NCBI GenBank assembly: GCA_035651595.1
Contig: DASRFJ010000167.1
Coordinates: 39,991-103,990, forward strand
DNA length: 64,000 bases
Reading direction: 5' to 3'
Origin: JAFARZ01 sp035651595
Lineage (GTDB): Bacteria; Actinomycetota; Actinomycetes; Streptosporangiales; Streptosporangiaceae
The notes under the pieces were generated by a model, which worked only from the letters and a program-made list of their open reading frames with translations, was not told where the DNA came from and did no database searches. The translations under genes and the position numbers were made by a program. Positions 1 to 9,500 of this stretch are shown one piece after another (the stretch's first letter is position 1; every line of letters starts with the position of its first letter).

Positions 1-222
1 GGCCCGCATGAGGCAGGAAGCAACGCCAAGCTGGCCCACCGCGGAAACGATCGCATAAGCCGTCAGAGCCACGGCGAACACGCCGAAGTCACGCGGCGCC
101 AGAATGCGAGCGACAATCGCGGTGATGCCGATATTGGCCAAGCGCAGTATCAGCGTGCTCAAGACGCTCCACAGAGCGCCATCGCGTACGCGCTTGGAGA
201 GGGATGGCAGAGCTTCGGTCAT
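1..222 (-). CDS. polysaccharide flippase (Wzx/MVF-like), N-terminal fragment cut by window edge
   Basis: Reading the minus strand from the ATG at 222-220 gives 74 uninterrupted codons to the window edge. The product begins MTEALPSLSKRVRDGALWSV and continues with ILAPRDFGVFAVALTAY and a glycine/alanine-rich hydrophobic helix. The pattern of a short basic head, a first membrane helix, the ILxPxDFGxFA motif and a second helix is typical of the lipopolysaccharide or exopolysaccharide flippases that move lipid-linked sugars across the membrane. It is divergent from the amino-sugar operon that starts at 508, which fits export of the glycan made there. Only about the first sixth of such a protein (usually 400-500 residues) is inside the window, so the family call rests on this N-terminal motif. 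Confidence 0.72.
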   Translation of the reverse strand, partial: MTEALPSLSKRVRDGALWSVLSTLILRLANIGITAIVARILAPRDFGVFAVALTAYAIVSAVGQLGVASCLMRA

Positions 223-507
223 CGGATTTTGATGTGCCACATCGCGGCGTCCACGCTTCCCGGCCCCCAGGGACCGCAGGCGTCCGCCACTCGGGCTGGC
301 CCCTTCCTGTCGTACGTCCACGACGGTACCTCAGTGTGCAAATGGACGAAACCCCTGGCAAGGTGACGCTGGGTAAGGAACGGCAGCCGAGCGTAGGGAC
401 GTATCAGCCGCGGGCCGTCCGGACTCTCGTAGACGAGCGCCGTGCACCGAGGGCCGGCAAACAGGCCCGCATCAAGGCATCAAGGCATCAAGGAGGAGAA
501 ACAGGCC

Positions 508-1557
508 ATGTCAGGCATTGGGCTCGCGGTCATTGGCGCCGGTTACTGGGGGCCGAACCTCGTCAGGAACGCGATCGCCGAACCGGGGTTCGCGGTCGAG
601 TGGCTGTGTGATCTCGACGAGGAGCGAGCGCGCGCGGTGCTCGGCCGTTACACCACCGTCAAACCCACCGCGTCCTACGAGCAGGTGCTGGCGGATCCCG
701 CGGTGGCCGCGGTGGCGGTCGCGACGCCCGCCGCGACCCACTTCGATCTCGTGCGGGCCGCCCTGGAGGCCGGTAAGCACGTTCTCGTCGAGAAGCCGCT
801 GACCGCGACGGTCGCCGACGCGCGCAAGCTGGCTGGACTGGCGGAGCGGTCCGGTCTGGTGCTGATGTGTGATCACACGTACTGCTACACGCCAGCGGTG
901 CAGCGAATTCGTGAGTTCATCCACGGCGGGGAGATCGGCGAACTTCAGTTCGTGGACTCGGTCCGCATCAACCTCGGGCTCGTCCAGCCCGACGTCGACG
1001 TGCTGTGGGACCTCGCGCCGCACGACCTGTCCATCCTCGACTTCGTGCTGCCGGCCGGCGTGACGCCGGTCGCCGTGGCGGCGCACACCGGCGACCCGAT
1101 CGGGAACGGGCGCGCCTGCCTGGCCTACCTGTCGGTCTGGCTGTCGACGGGTGCCCTGGCTCACGTGCACGTCAACTGGCTCAGCCCCACGAAGATCCGC
1201 ACCACGGTCTTCGGCGGGTCGCGCCGCACGATCGTCTGGGACGACATGAATCCGGCCGCCAGGCTCATGGTCCATGACCGAGGGGTGGACCGGGTGCCGC
1301 GAGAGGCACTCGCGCCCGACGACCGCAGGCAGGCGCTGATCTCCTATCGGGTGGGCGACATCCAGGTCCCTGCCCTGCCAGAACGGGAAGCGCTCAGCTC
1401 CGTGCTGGCCGAATTCGCGAGTGCTATCACGGAACGCCGCCCGGCGCTCACCGATGCCCGCGCGGGCATCCGGGTCCTCGAACTGCTCGAGGCCGCGACG
1501 CGGAGCGCCGAACAGGGCGGCACCAGAATCCCGGTGAATGTGGAGGCAGGGAAGTGA
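508..1557 (+). CDS. Gfo/Idh/MocA-family NAD(P)-dependent sugar dehydrogenase
   Basis: The 349-residue product opens with a Rossmann motif (VIGAGYWGPN, about residues 8-17) and has the EKPLT signature near residue 100, both standard for Gfo/Idh/MocA oxidoreductases. The closest functional type is the WlbA/WbpB group, which oxidises the 3-OH of a nucleotide-bound hexosamine or its uronic acid and so prepares C3 for transamination. The ATG at 508 is chosen because AAGGAGGAG lies at 490-498, nine bases upstream; an in-frame upstream extension has no such site. It is the first gene of a five-gene operon with stop/start overlaps throughout, ending at 5504. The 3-keto product would be the substrate of one of the two aminotransferases downstream. 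The substrate is inferred from context. Confidence 0.88.
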   Translation: MSGIGLAVIGAGYWGPNLVRNAIAEPGFAVEWLCDLDEERARAVLGRYTTVKPTASYEQVLADPAVAAVAVATPAATHFDLVRAALEAGKHVLVEKPLTATVADARKLAGLAERSGLVLMCDHTYCYTPAVQRIREFIHGGEIGELQFVDSVRINLGLVQPDVDVLWDLAPHDLSILDFVLPAGVTPVAVAAHTGDPIGNGRACLAYLSVWLSTGALAHVHVNWLSPTKIRTTVFGGSRRTIVWDDMNPAARLMVHDRGVDRVPREALAPDDRRQALISYRVGDIQVPALPEREALSSVLAEFASAITERRPALTDARAGIRVLELLEAATRSAEQGGTRIPVNVEAGK

Positions 1558-2528
1558 TCAACGGACAGCGTTGCCTGGTCACGGGCGGCGCGGGCACCAT
1601 CGGCTCGACGATCGTCGACCAGCTGGTCGGAGCCGATGCGGGGGAAGTCGTCGTCCTCGACAATTTCGTCCGCGGACGCAAGGAGAACCTGGCCGGCGTT
1701 CTCGGCTCGGGCAAGGTCCGCGTCGTCGAGGGAGACATCCGGGACCGCGGCCTCGTCGCCGATCTCATGGCCGGGATCGACCTGGTCTTTCATCAGGCAG
1801 CGATCAGGATCACGCAGTGCGCCGAGGAGCCCAGGCTGGCGCTCGAAGTCCTCGTCGACGGCACCTACGACATCGTCGAGGCCGCCGCCGACGCGGGCGT
1901 CCGCAAGGTCGTCGCCGCTTCGTCGGCGTCGGTGTACGGGCTCGCCGAGCAGTTCCCGACGACCGAGCGGCATCACCCCTACGCCAACGACACCCTGTAC
2001 GGCGCGGCGAAGACCTTCAACGAAGGCCTGCTCCGCAGCTTCCACGCGATGCGCGGACTCGATTACGTGGCACTGCGGTACTTCAACGTGTACGGCCCTC
2101 GGATGGACATCCACGGTGTCTACACCGAGGTCCTGATCAGGTGGATGGAGCGCATCGAAGCGGGCCAGCCGCCGCTCATCCTCGGTGACGGCACGCAGAC
2201 GATGGACTTCGTGTTCACCGAGGACATCGCGCGCGCCAACCTGCTGGCCGCGTCGTCCGACGCCACCGACGAGGTCTTCAATATCGGCAGCGGTACCGAG
2301 ACCAGCCTGTCCGAGCTCGCTCAGGCGCTGCTGCGCGCGATGGACAGCGACCTTCCGCTCGAGTTCGGGCCGCCGCGCGGGGTCAACACGGTGACCCGCC
2401 GGCTGGCCGGCGTCTCGCGGGCCGCCGACCGGCTCGGCTGGAAGGCGGAGATCGGTCTCGACGAGGGACTGCGCCGGCTGGTGGCCTGGTGGCGGGCTGA
2501 GCGGTCGAGTTCGCGGGATTCGCGATGA
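1554..2528 (+). CDS. NAD-dependent nucleotide-sugar epimerase/dehydratase (extended SDR)
   Basis: The product of 324 residues has the SDR cofactor loop TGGAGTIGS near residue 10, the SSASVYG strand near residue 125, and the catalytic tyrosine-lysine pair in LYGAAK near residue 150. These are the marks of UDP-glucose 4-epimerase-like extended SDR enzymes, which use bound NAD to epimerise or dehydrate nucleotide sugars. The GTG start at 1554 overlaps the stop of the dehydrogenase gene (GTGA), and its own stop overlaps the next start, so translation is coupled. In this operon it would alter the C4 configuration (or dehydrate) of the sugar to be aminated. Which nucleotide sugar it uses cannot be read from the sequence. 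Confidence 0.88.
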   Translation: MINGQRCLVTGGAGTIGSTIVDQLVGADAGEVVVLDNFVRGRKENLAGVLGSGKVRVVEGDIRDRGLVADLMAGIDLVFHQAAIRITQCAEEPRLALEVLVDGTYDIVEAAADAGVRKVVAASSASVYGLAEQFPTTERHHPYANDTLYGAAKTFNEGLLRSFHAMRGLDYVALRYFNVYGPRMDIHGVYTEVLIRWMERIEAGQPPLILGDGTQTMDFVFTEDIARANLLAASSDATDEVFNIGSGTETSLSELAQALLRAMDSDLPLEFGPPRGVNTVTRRLAGVSRAADRLGWKAEIGLDEGLRRLVAWWRAERSSSRDSR

Positions 2529-3673
2529 TCCCGGTGATGCGCCCCTGGCTCGGCGCTGAAGAGGCTGCTGCCGCGGCCGAGGCCGTTTCCTCGGGGTGGG
2601 TGGCGCAAGGGCCCAGGGTCGCCGCGTTCGAGCAGGCGTTCGCCGCACACCTCGGCGCTAGCCATGGGGTCGCGCTTTCCTCGTGCACCACGGCCCTGCA
2701 TCTGGCCCTCGTGGCGGCCGGGATCGGTGCCGGTGACGAGGTCGTCATCCCGTCGCTTTCGTTCATCGCGACCGCGAACGCCGCACGTTATGTCGGTGCC
2801 GTGCCGGTGTTCGCCGACGTCGACGGCACCACCCAGAACCTGACCCCGGCCACGGTCGAGCCGTGCCTGACACCCCGCACGCGTGCCGTGATCCTCGTCG
2901 ACCAGGCAGGCGTCCCGGCGGACCTCGACGCGATGCGTGCGCTGTGCGAGCCGCGCGGTATCGCGGTCATCGAGGACGCCGCCTGCGCCGTGGGCTCGGT
3001 GTACCGCGGACGGCCGGCCGGCGCGCACGCGAACCTGGCCGCGTTCTCCTTCCATCCGCGCAAGCTGCTCACGACCGGCGAGGGCGGCATGCTCGTGACC
3101 TCCGACGCCGACGTGGCCGCCCGGCTGCGCCGGCTGCGCGAGCACGGTATGGACGTCAGCGCCGCGGACCGCCATGTCAGCCGCAAGCCGGTGATCGAGC
3201 GCTATCTGGAGCTGGGCTTCAACTTCCGGATGACCGACATACAGGCCGCGATCGGCCTGGTCCAGCTCGGCAAGCTCGATCAGATGATCGCCCGGCGCCG
3301 CGCGCTCGCCGCGCGCTATCAGACCTCGCTTGCCGAGCTGGCGGGCGTGGCGGGCGTCGCGGGCATCGTGACCGCCGCCGACCCTGACTACGGGACGACG
3401 AATTACCAGTCGTTCTGGGTGCTGCTGCCCGACGACTTCCCCGTCTCCCGCGACGAGCTGATGCGGCACCTGGCGGAGGCCGGTGTGTCGGCAAGGCGCG
3501 GCATCATGGCCGCCCACCTCGAACCGGCCTACGCCGGCGTCGCGCACGTTCCGCTGCCGGTGACCGAGCGGCTGACCGCACGATCGCTGATACTTCCGCT
3601 CTTCCACGAGATGACCGAGGCGGAACAGGATCAGGTGGTCTCGGTGATCGCCGCCGCCGCCCGCGGCCGCTGA
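2525..3673 (+). CDS. DegT/DnrJ/EryC1 sugar aminotransferase (first of two)
   Basis: A 382-residue fold-type I PLP enzyme of the DegT/DnrJ/EryC1/StrS family. Visible motifs are SSCTTALHLAL (cofactor phosphate contact, near residue 55), PSLSFIATANA, VIEDAACAVG with the pyridoxal-contacting aspartate, and HPRKLLTTGEGG containing the Schiff-base lysine near residue 180. Such enzymes aminate a keto sugar using glutamate; this member resembles perosamine synthetase-type enzymes acting at C4. The ATG at 2525 overlaps the preceding stop (ATGA). The operon has a second, sequence-divergent aminotransferase at 4398, so the final sugar may carry two amino groups, or the two enzymes may serve two different sugars. 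Confidence 0.9.
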   Translation: MIPVMRPWLGAEEAAAAAEAVSSGWVAQGPRVAAFEQAFAAHLGASHGVALSSCTTALHLALVAAGIGAGDEVVIPSLSFIATANAARYVGAVPVFADVDGTTQNLTPATVEPCLTPRTRAVILVDQAGVPADLDAMRALCEPRGIAVIEDAACAVGSVYRGRPAGAHANLAAFSFHPRKLLTTGEGGMLVTSDADVAARLRRLREHGMDVSAADRHVSRKPVIERYLELGFNFRMTDIQAAIGLVQLGKLDQMIARRRALAARYQTSLAELAGVAGVAGIVTAADPDYGTTNYQSFWVLLPDDFPVSRDELMRHLAEAGVSARRGIMAAHLEPAYAGVAHVPLPVTERLTARSLILPLFHEMTEAEQDQVVSVIAAAARGR

Positions 3674-4401
3674 TGGATCTCGTGCTGATCGGCGCCGGCG
3701 GCTTCGCCCGCGAAACGGCGCAGGCGGTCCACGACCTCAACCGGAACGGCGCCGGCTGGCGGCTGCTCGGCTATCTCGACGACGATCCGGCACTGCACGG
3801 GCAGAAGATCGACGGGACGGTGGTCCTCGGCGGCCGGGACCTGATCGGGGAGCTAACGGATGCGCGGTTCGTGGTCTGTACGGGCCGGCCGGGCAACTAC
3901 GTCAGCCGCCTGAAGATCGTCGGCGAACTCGGCCTGCCGCCCGAGCGCTACGCGACGATCGTGCACCCCACCGCGGCCGTCTCCGGCTCGTCGTCGATCG
4001 GGCCAGGCAGCGTGCTGCTGGCCCAGGTGACCATGACGGCGGCAGTCGCCGTCGGGGCCCACGTCGCGGTCATGCCGCACGTCACGCTCACCCACGACGA
4101 CATCGTCGAAGACTTCGCCACGATCGCCTCCGGCGTGTGCCTGGGCGGCGGTGCGCGGGTCAGGACCGGCGCATACCTGGGGGCTGGCGCCCTGATCGGC
4201 GAGGGCCGCACCATCGGCGCCTTCTCGCTCATCGGCATGGGCGCCGTGGTGACGCGAGACGTGCCCGCGGGCGAGGTATGGGCCGGCGTCCCGGCCCGCC
4301 GCCGCCGAGCCGCCGACATCCCGGCCGGCATCCTCGAGGACCTCCTCGAGGGCCTCCTCGATACAGAAGATTCAGAAATCTCAGAAAGAAGTGCGAAGTG
4401 A
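3673..4401 (+). CDS. PglD/NeuD-type sugar acyltransferase (left-handed beta helix)
   Basis: The 242-residue product has the N-terminal Rossmann-like half of PglD/NeuD proteins (LIGAGGFARET at residues 4-14) followed by a hexapeptide-repeat left-handed beta helix from about residue 95 (SSIGPGSVLLAQ, THDDIVEDFATIASG, TIGAFSLIGMGAVV). The histidine in LTHDD occupies the place of the catalytic base of PglD. The family transfers acetyl, or another acyl group, from an acyl-CoA to the amino group of a nucleotide-linked amino sugar. The start overlaps the stop of the aminotransferase upstream (TGATG). A second copy of this fold is fused to a lipoyl domain at 11890-13032, so the locus encodes two sugar acyltransferases that may differ in acyl donor. 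Confidence 0.87.
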   Translation: MDLVLIGAGGFARETAQAVHDLNRNGAGWRLLGYLDDDPALHGQKIDGTVVLGGRDLIGELTDARFVVCTGRPGNYVSRLKIVGELGLPPERYATIVHPTAAVSGSSSIGPGSVLLAQVTMTAAVAVGAHVAVMPHVTLTHDDIVEDFATIASGVCLGGGARVRTGAYLGAGALIGEGRTIGAFSLIGMGAVVTRDVPAGEVWAGVPARRRRAADIPAGILEDLLEGLLDTEDSEISERSAK

Positions 4402-5504
4402 CATCGATTCCGCTTGTGGACCTGGCCGCGCAGCACGCGGCCGTGGCCGACGAGGTCGCCGCGGGCTGGCGGGAAGTCCTGGCCGCGACGGCGTTCATCG
4501 GCGGCCCGCAGGTGGCCGCCTTCGAGCGTGCCTACGCCGAGTTCGTCGGCGTGCCCCATTGCGTGGGGACGGGGAACGGCACGGACGCGATCGAGATCGC
4601 ACTCCGCGCGCTGGGTATCGGGCAGGGCGACGAGTGCATCCTGCCCGCCAACACGTTCATCGCCACCGCCGAGGCCGTCGCCCGCGCCGGGGCAACTCCG
4701 GTGCTCGTGGACTGCGCCGACGACGACACGTACCTGATCGACGACGATGCCGTCGCGGCCGCGGTGACTCCCCGTACCGCGGCGATCATCCCGGTGCACT
4801 TGTATGGCCAGGCCGCGCCCGTCGAGCGGCTGTCGCCGCTGGCGAAGCGGACCGGTGCCTGGGTGGTGGAGGACGCGGCACAGGCCCATGGCGCCCGGCG
4901 TGACGGCAAGGGCGCCGGGTCACTGGGGGACGTAGCGGCCACGAGCTTCTATCCCGGCAAGAACCTCGGTGCCTACGGGGATGCGGGGGCGGTCCTCACC
5001 GGCTCGTCCGCCGTGGCGGACCGGATGCGGATGATCGCGGACCACGGTTCCCCGGCCAAGTACCGGCACGAGGTGCTCGGCGTCAACAGCAGGCTCGATA
5101 CCCTCCAGGCAGTCGTGCTATCGGCCAAGCTGCGGCGCCTGGCGGCCTGGAACGCGGCCAGGCGCGTGGCCGCCGCCCGCTATGACGACCTGCTTTCCGG
5201 GTGCGAGGCCGTGACGCGGCCGCGGACGCTCGACGGCAACGAGCACGTGTGGCACCTCTACACGGTCCGGGTGCCGGACCGCGACCGGATACTGAAGGAG
5301 CTTCAGGCGGGCGGTATCGGCGCGGGGATTCACTATCCGGTGCCGGTTCACCTCACGCCGGCTTTCGCCGATCTGGGATATGCCGAAGGCGCGTTCCCGG
5401 TCGCCGAGCGATCGGCGCGGGAACTGCTGACCCTGCCGCTGTTCGCCGAGATCACCGAGGCACAGCAGGAGCGGGTCGCCGAGGTGCTGATGGCGGCGCT
5501 GTAG
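4398..5504 (+). CDS. DegT/DnrJ/EryC1 sugar aminotransferase (second)
   Basis: This is a 368-residue PLP aminotransferase. GTGNGTDAIEIALRAL (near residue 58) binds the cofactor phosphate, VEDAAQAHGA carries the pyridine-contacting aspartate, and SFYPGKNLGAYGDAGAV holds the Schiff-base lysine. These match the FdtB/QdtB/WlbC branch, which aminates the C3 keto group of nucleotide sugars. The GTG at 4398 is used because it forms a GTGA overlap with the stop of the acyltransferase; the reading frame stays open further upstream only inside that gene. It is last in the operon. With the dehydrogenase at 508 it makes a plausible 3-keto-then-3-amino pair, as in 2,3-diacetamido sugar pathways. Confidence 0.9.
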   Translation: MTSIPLVDLAAQHAAVADEVAAGWREVLAATAFIGGPQVAAFERAYAEFVGVPHCVGTGNGTDAIEIALRALGIGQGDECILPANTFIATAEAVARAGATPVLVDCADDDTYLIDDDAVAAAVTPRTAAIIPVHLYGQAAPVERLSPLAKRTGAWVVEDAAQAHGARRDGKGAGSLGDVAATSFYPGKNLGAYGDAGAVLTGSSAVADRMRMIADHGSPAKYRHEVLGVNSRLDTLQAVVLSAKLRRLAAWNAARRVAAARYDDLLSGCEAVTRPRTLDGNEHVWHLYTVRVPDRDRILKELQAGGIGAGIHYPVPVHLTPAFADLGYAEGAFPVAERSARELLTLPLFAEITEAQQERVAEVLMAAL

Positions 5505-5518
5505 TCCGAGTGATTTAG

Positions 5519-5625
5519 GTCACATTCTGACAAAGACTGGGATCAGGGCTATCACCGGGGGTTGCTCCTGCTCTATTAGCTAGATCATCATCGCTGGACG
5601 CGGTGACCTGGGCCTGGCGTACGCA
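5519..5625 (+). promoter_or_regulatory. conserved leader/promoter element, copy A
   Basis: This stretch before the 5644 gene aligns almost end to end with 6386-6493 before the next gene. Shared blocks in order are TCACATTCTG, CAAA, GCTATCA, TAGCTAG, TCATC, TCGCTGGA and ACCTGG, with similar spacing. A TTCTGR ... CTATCA pair with an 18-base spacer could be a -35/-10 pair in both copies, but similarity runs well past a promoter into the leader. It therefore looks like a duplicated control region. The factor or ligand it answers to is unknown. Confidence 0.5.
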
Positions 5626-5643
5626 GAAGAAAGAGTCGACCCT

Positions 5644-6345
5644 ATGTCCGAACCTACAAACCAGCCGCGCCAGACCCGGCGGCGTCCACGCCGACGCCGC
5701 GCTCCCGCTTTCGCCGTAGTCGCGCTCCTCGGCCTGTCCGCGCTCGCGATTTCCGCCTGGTCGCTCTCGGCCTCGAAGACCGCCTACAGCTCGACCGAGG
5801 GTCCCGTCTCTCCTCCCGGCCAGACGGCGACCGCAAGCCAGAGTTCCCCGGCGTCAGTGAGTAGCGCTCCGGCGACAGTGGGTAGTGTCCCGGCAACGGC
5901 GGGAGTCTCGCCGGAGCCGGTCGGACCGGTAGCGCTGAAACCAGGTAATCCGCCGCAGGTAGCCACGTGGAAGGCCGGCCCCGGCGGCACGGCGCTGGCC
6001 GCGATCGCTGCCCAGGTTGGCACGGTACTGATGACCCACGACGCGCGTCAGTACGTGCAGATGAAGCGGGAGTGCGTCACCCTTGCCGCCGAGGTGAAGA
6101 CCGCCGACGCGGCACCGGCGATCCCCGATCCCGCCATGCAGAACATGTACAACAAGGCGCTTGCGTCGCTCGCGGCCGGTACCGCGGACTGCCAGGCGGC
6201 TGTCTCCTCCCACCAAGAGGGAGACGAGGATCTCGTCACGAGCACGAACTCGTCGCTCATGGCCACGGCAATGTCGGAACTCAACGTCGGCACCCGTGAC
6301 CTGTACATCGCGACGTGGAAGATCAGGGCTCTCAAGAAGCCATGA
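5644..6345 (+). CDS. single-pass membrane-anchored protein of unknown function
   Basis: The 233-residue product has a strongly basic head (RQTRRRPRRRR), one hydrophobic helix at about residues 24-44 (AFAVVALLGLSALAISAW), a Ser/Thr/Pro/Val-rich linker to about residue 100, and a predicted helical extracytoplasmic domain. That domain includes HDARQYVQMKRECVTLAAEV and ADCQAAVS, with two cysteines that could pair. The orientation suggests an N-terminal anchor with the domain outside. No family is recognised. It shares a duplicated ~107-bp leader with the large secreted protein at 6527, so the two are probably co-regulated and act in the same envelope process. Confidence 0.7.
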   Translation: MSEPTNQPRQTRRRPRRRRAPAFAVVALLGLSALAISAWSLSASKTAYSSTEGPVSPPGQTATASQSSPASVSSAPATVGSVPATAGVSPEPVGPVALKPGNPPQVATWKAGPGGTALAAIAAQVGTVLMTHDARQYVQMKRECVTLAAEVKTADAAPAIPDPAMQNMYNKALASLAAGTADCQAAVSSHQEGDEDLVTSTNSSLMATAMSELNVGTRDLYIATWKIRALKKP

Positions 6346-6385
6346 CCACCGCCCGCGCGGGTGGGACGACGCGGGGTCATTAAAG

Positions 6386-6493
6386 ATCACATTCTGGCAA
6401 AAACCTGGTCCGACGCTATCAAAAGTGGCGATTCGGGCGTCTTGTAGCTAGTCATCGTCGCTGGATGCGCTTACCTGGCCTGGGCGTATGCCG
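6386..6493 (+). promoter_or_regulatory. conserved leader/promoter element, copy B
   Basis: Second copy of the element at 5519-5625, ending just before the start of the large secreted protein. The same ordered blocks occur (TCACATTCTG, CAAA, GCTATCA, TAGCTAG, TCATC, TCGCTGGA, ACCTGG, GGGCGTA). Because the element covers the first possible ATG at 6488, the later ATG at 6527 is the better start for the downstream gene. Confidence 0.5.
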
Positions 6494-6526
6494 ACGGTGT
6501 CGGCGCCATTGGCAGGGGTTGGGGAC

Positions 6527-9500
6527 ATGAGCAGGTGGAATCCGGTGGGGACTAGGCGGTTGATGCGGCGGATGTTGTTCGCCGCTACGGCTTTCATGCT
6601 GGTGGCAGGGTTGCTGGTCGGCGTCGGAGAGCGGGCGGCGGAGGCGTCGTGCGGCAATCCGGTCCAGTGCGAGAACGCGCTCCAGGGGACCCCCGAGACG
6701 GTGTGGGATGCCCCCGGGAGCGCCAGTTCGACGATCCAGGGCTTCGCGGATCCGTTCAGCGTGAACCTTGGGCAGACGATCAACTTCAAGATCAAGTCCC
6801 CGGCGACCAGCTACAAGATCGACATCTACCGGATCGGCTATTACAACGGTGACGGGGCCCGCCTCGAGGCGAGCGCGACGCCGAACATCTCGGTATCCCA
6901 GTCCCAGCCCACGTGCAGCACGAACACGTCGACCGGGCTGGTGGATTGCGGCAACTGGTCGGTATCGGCCAGCTGGACGGTGCCGTCGACGATGGTGTCC
7001 GGGGTGTATTTCGCGAAGATCTACCGCACCGACTCCTCCACCGACTCGAACCAGATCCCGTTCGTGGTCCGCAACGACGCGAGTCACTCGGATGTCGTGT
7101 ACATGACCTCCGACGAGACGTGGCAGGCCTATAACGACTGGGGCGGATACAGCGTGTACGCCGGGACCGCCACCGGAAAGCCGTGGTGCTGCAGCGCCCT
7201 GGACCCGGGCCGGGCCGTCCAGGTCAGCTACAACCGGCCGTTCGCGACTCGCTATGACACCCCAGGCGGCCAGGACTTCTTCTTCTCCACCGAGTACCCG
7301 ATGATCCAGTTCATGGAGGAGAACGGCTACGACGTCAGCTACGTGAGCCAGATCGACGTGGGCGGCTCGAACGGCGCCTCGCTGCTGGAGCAGCACAAGC
7401 TGTTCGTGAACACCGGGCATTCGGAGTACTGGGACGCGGGGGACCGGGCCAACCTCACCGCGGCCAGGGACGCCGGGGTGAACGTGGCGTTCTTCGCCGG
7501 GAACCTGATGTGGTGGAAGACCCGGTTCGCGCCGAGCCAGTTCGGCAACGAGGCGAACCGCACCATGATCGTCTACAAGGAGAGCCTGGACAGCACCGTC
7601 TCCGATCCGAGCGACCCGCCAACCTGGACGGGGGAGTGGCGAGATCCGCGGTTCAGCCCGCCCGGTGACGGCGGGAATCCGGAGAACGGGCTGACCGGCC
7701 AGTTGTGGAAGGTGAACCAGGGCACGTATGCGCTGTCGATTCCGGCAGCTTATTCCAAGCTGCGATTGTGGCGGAATACCAGCGTGGCCGGCCTAGCGGC
7801 CGGGCAGACCGCGACCATGCCCAACGAGACGCTGGGCTACGAATGGGACCTCGACGTAGACAACGGATCGCGGCCAGCCGGCGAGGTTGACCTGTCCCAG
7901 ACCTGCGAGACCGGTGTCCCGCAGATGCTCGAGGACTACCCGGAGGACATCGGATCCGGCAATGCCTGTAACAGCCTGACCATGTACCGGGCGGCGAGCG
8001 GTGCGCTCGTCTTCGACACCGGGTCCGTCCAGTGGGCGTGGGGGCTGGACGCGGACCACGACGGAGGGGCCGGCGAGGATGCCAGTACGGCCATGCAGCA
8101 GGCCACCGTCAACCTGTTCGCTGACATGGGTGCCCAGCCGAGCACGCTCATGTCGGGCCTGGTCGCGGCCGCCGCGTCCAGCGACCACACGGCGCCGGCC
8201 TCGACGATCAGCTCGCCGGCCGCCAATGCGACGATCGCGAACGGCAGCACGGTGACGGTCAGCGGCACCGCCACCGACAGCGGCGGCGGCGTGGTGGCCG
8301 GCGTGGAGGTGTCGACCGACAGCGGTAAGACCTGGCATCCGGTGACCACGATGTCACCAGCCGCGACGAGTGTCACCTGGTCATATACCTGGAACGCGAC
8401 CGGACTGGGTTCGGTCTCCGTCAAGTCGCGCGCCACCGACGACAGCGGCAACACAGAAACGCCGGGCAGCGGCGTGGCGGTCACGGTCAACTGCCCGTGC
8501 ACCCTCTACTCCCAGAACTACGTGCCCTCGGTGACGTCGCAGGCGGACGACTCGGCCCCGTACGAACTCGGGGTGAAGTTCACGTCCAGCATCAACGGCT
8601 GGGTAACCGGTATCCGGTTCTACAAGGGATCGGGGAACACCGGGACCCACACCGGAAGCCTCTGGTCGTCGACGGGCACGCAACTGGCCACCGGGACGTT
8701 CACGAACGAGACGGCGAGTGGCTGGCAGACCATGCTGTTCAGCAATCCCGTCCAGATAACCGCGAACACCGTCTACGTTGCGTCGTACTTCGATCCCAAC
8801 GGCCGCTACGCGACGGACTCCGAGCAGTTCTATCCCGGCGCCTTCGGCAGCCCGAGCCTTTCCCCGCTGTACAGCCCGCCGCTCAGCGCGGTGCGGGCGG
8901 GGGCGAGCGCCTCGAACGGCGTCTACAACGCGGGTGGTCCCGGGTTCCCCACGACCACGTTTGACGGCTCCGGATACGGCGTCGACGTCGTCTTCAGCAC
9001 CACGAATAACACTCCGCCGCAGGTGACCGCGGAAACTCCAGCCAACGGGTCGACCGGCAACCTGATATCGGTGACGCCGACGGCCACGTTCTCCCAGGCG
9101 GTGACGCCGAGTTCGGTGTCGTTCACGGTAAAGGACTCGGGCGGGAACTCCGTCGCGGGCACGGTGACGTTCAACGCCGGCAACACGGTGGCGACGTTCA
9201 CGCCGTCGAGTTCGCTGACCGCGAGTACGTCCTATACCGCGACGGTGTCCGGAGCGCAGAACGCGTCCGGGACGACGATGACCAGCCCGTTCTCGTGGTC
9301 CTTCACCACCGGCGCACCAGTCCAGTGCCCGTGCAGCATCTGGAACAAGGCGACGCCGACCGGCGCGGTGGACTCGACCGACACCAACAGCGTCAACCTC
9401 GGCGTGCAGTTCCAGGCGACGAACAATGGATTCGTCAGCGCGGTCCGGTTCTACAAGGAGGCGGACAACACCGGCACGCACGTCGGCAGTCTGTGGACGT

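Noticed and set aside
204..611. Plus-strand open frame before the amino-sugar operon
   Set aside because: Overlaps the dehydrogenase gene out of frame and has no signature; the 223-507 gap is better seen as a divergent promoter region.
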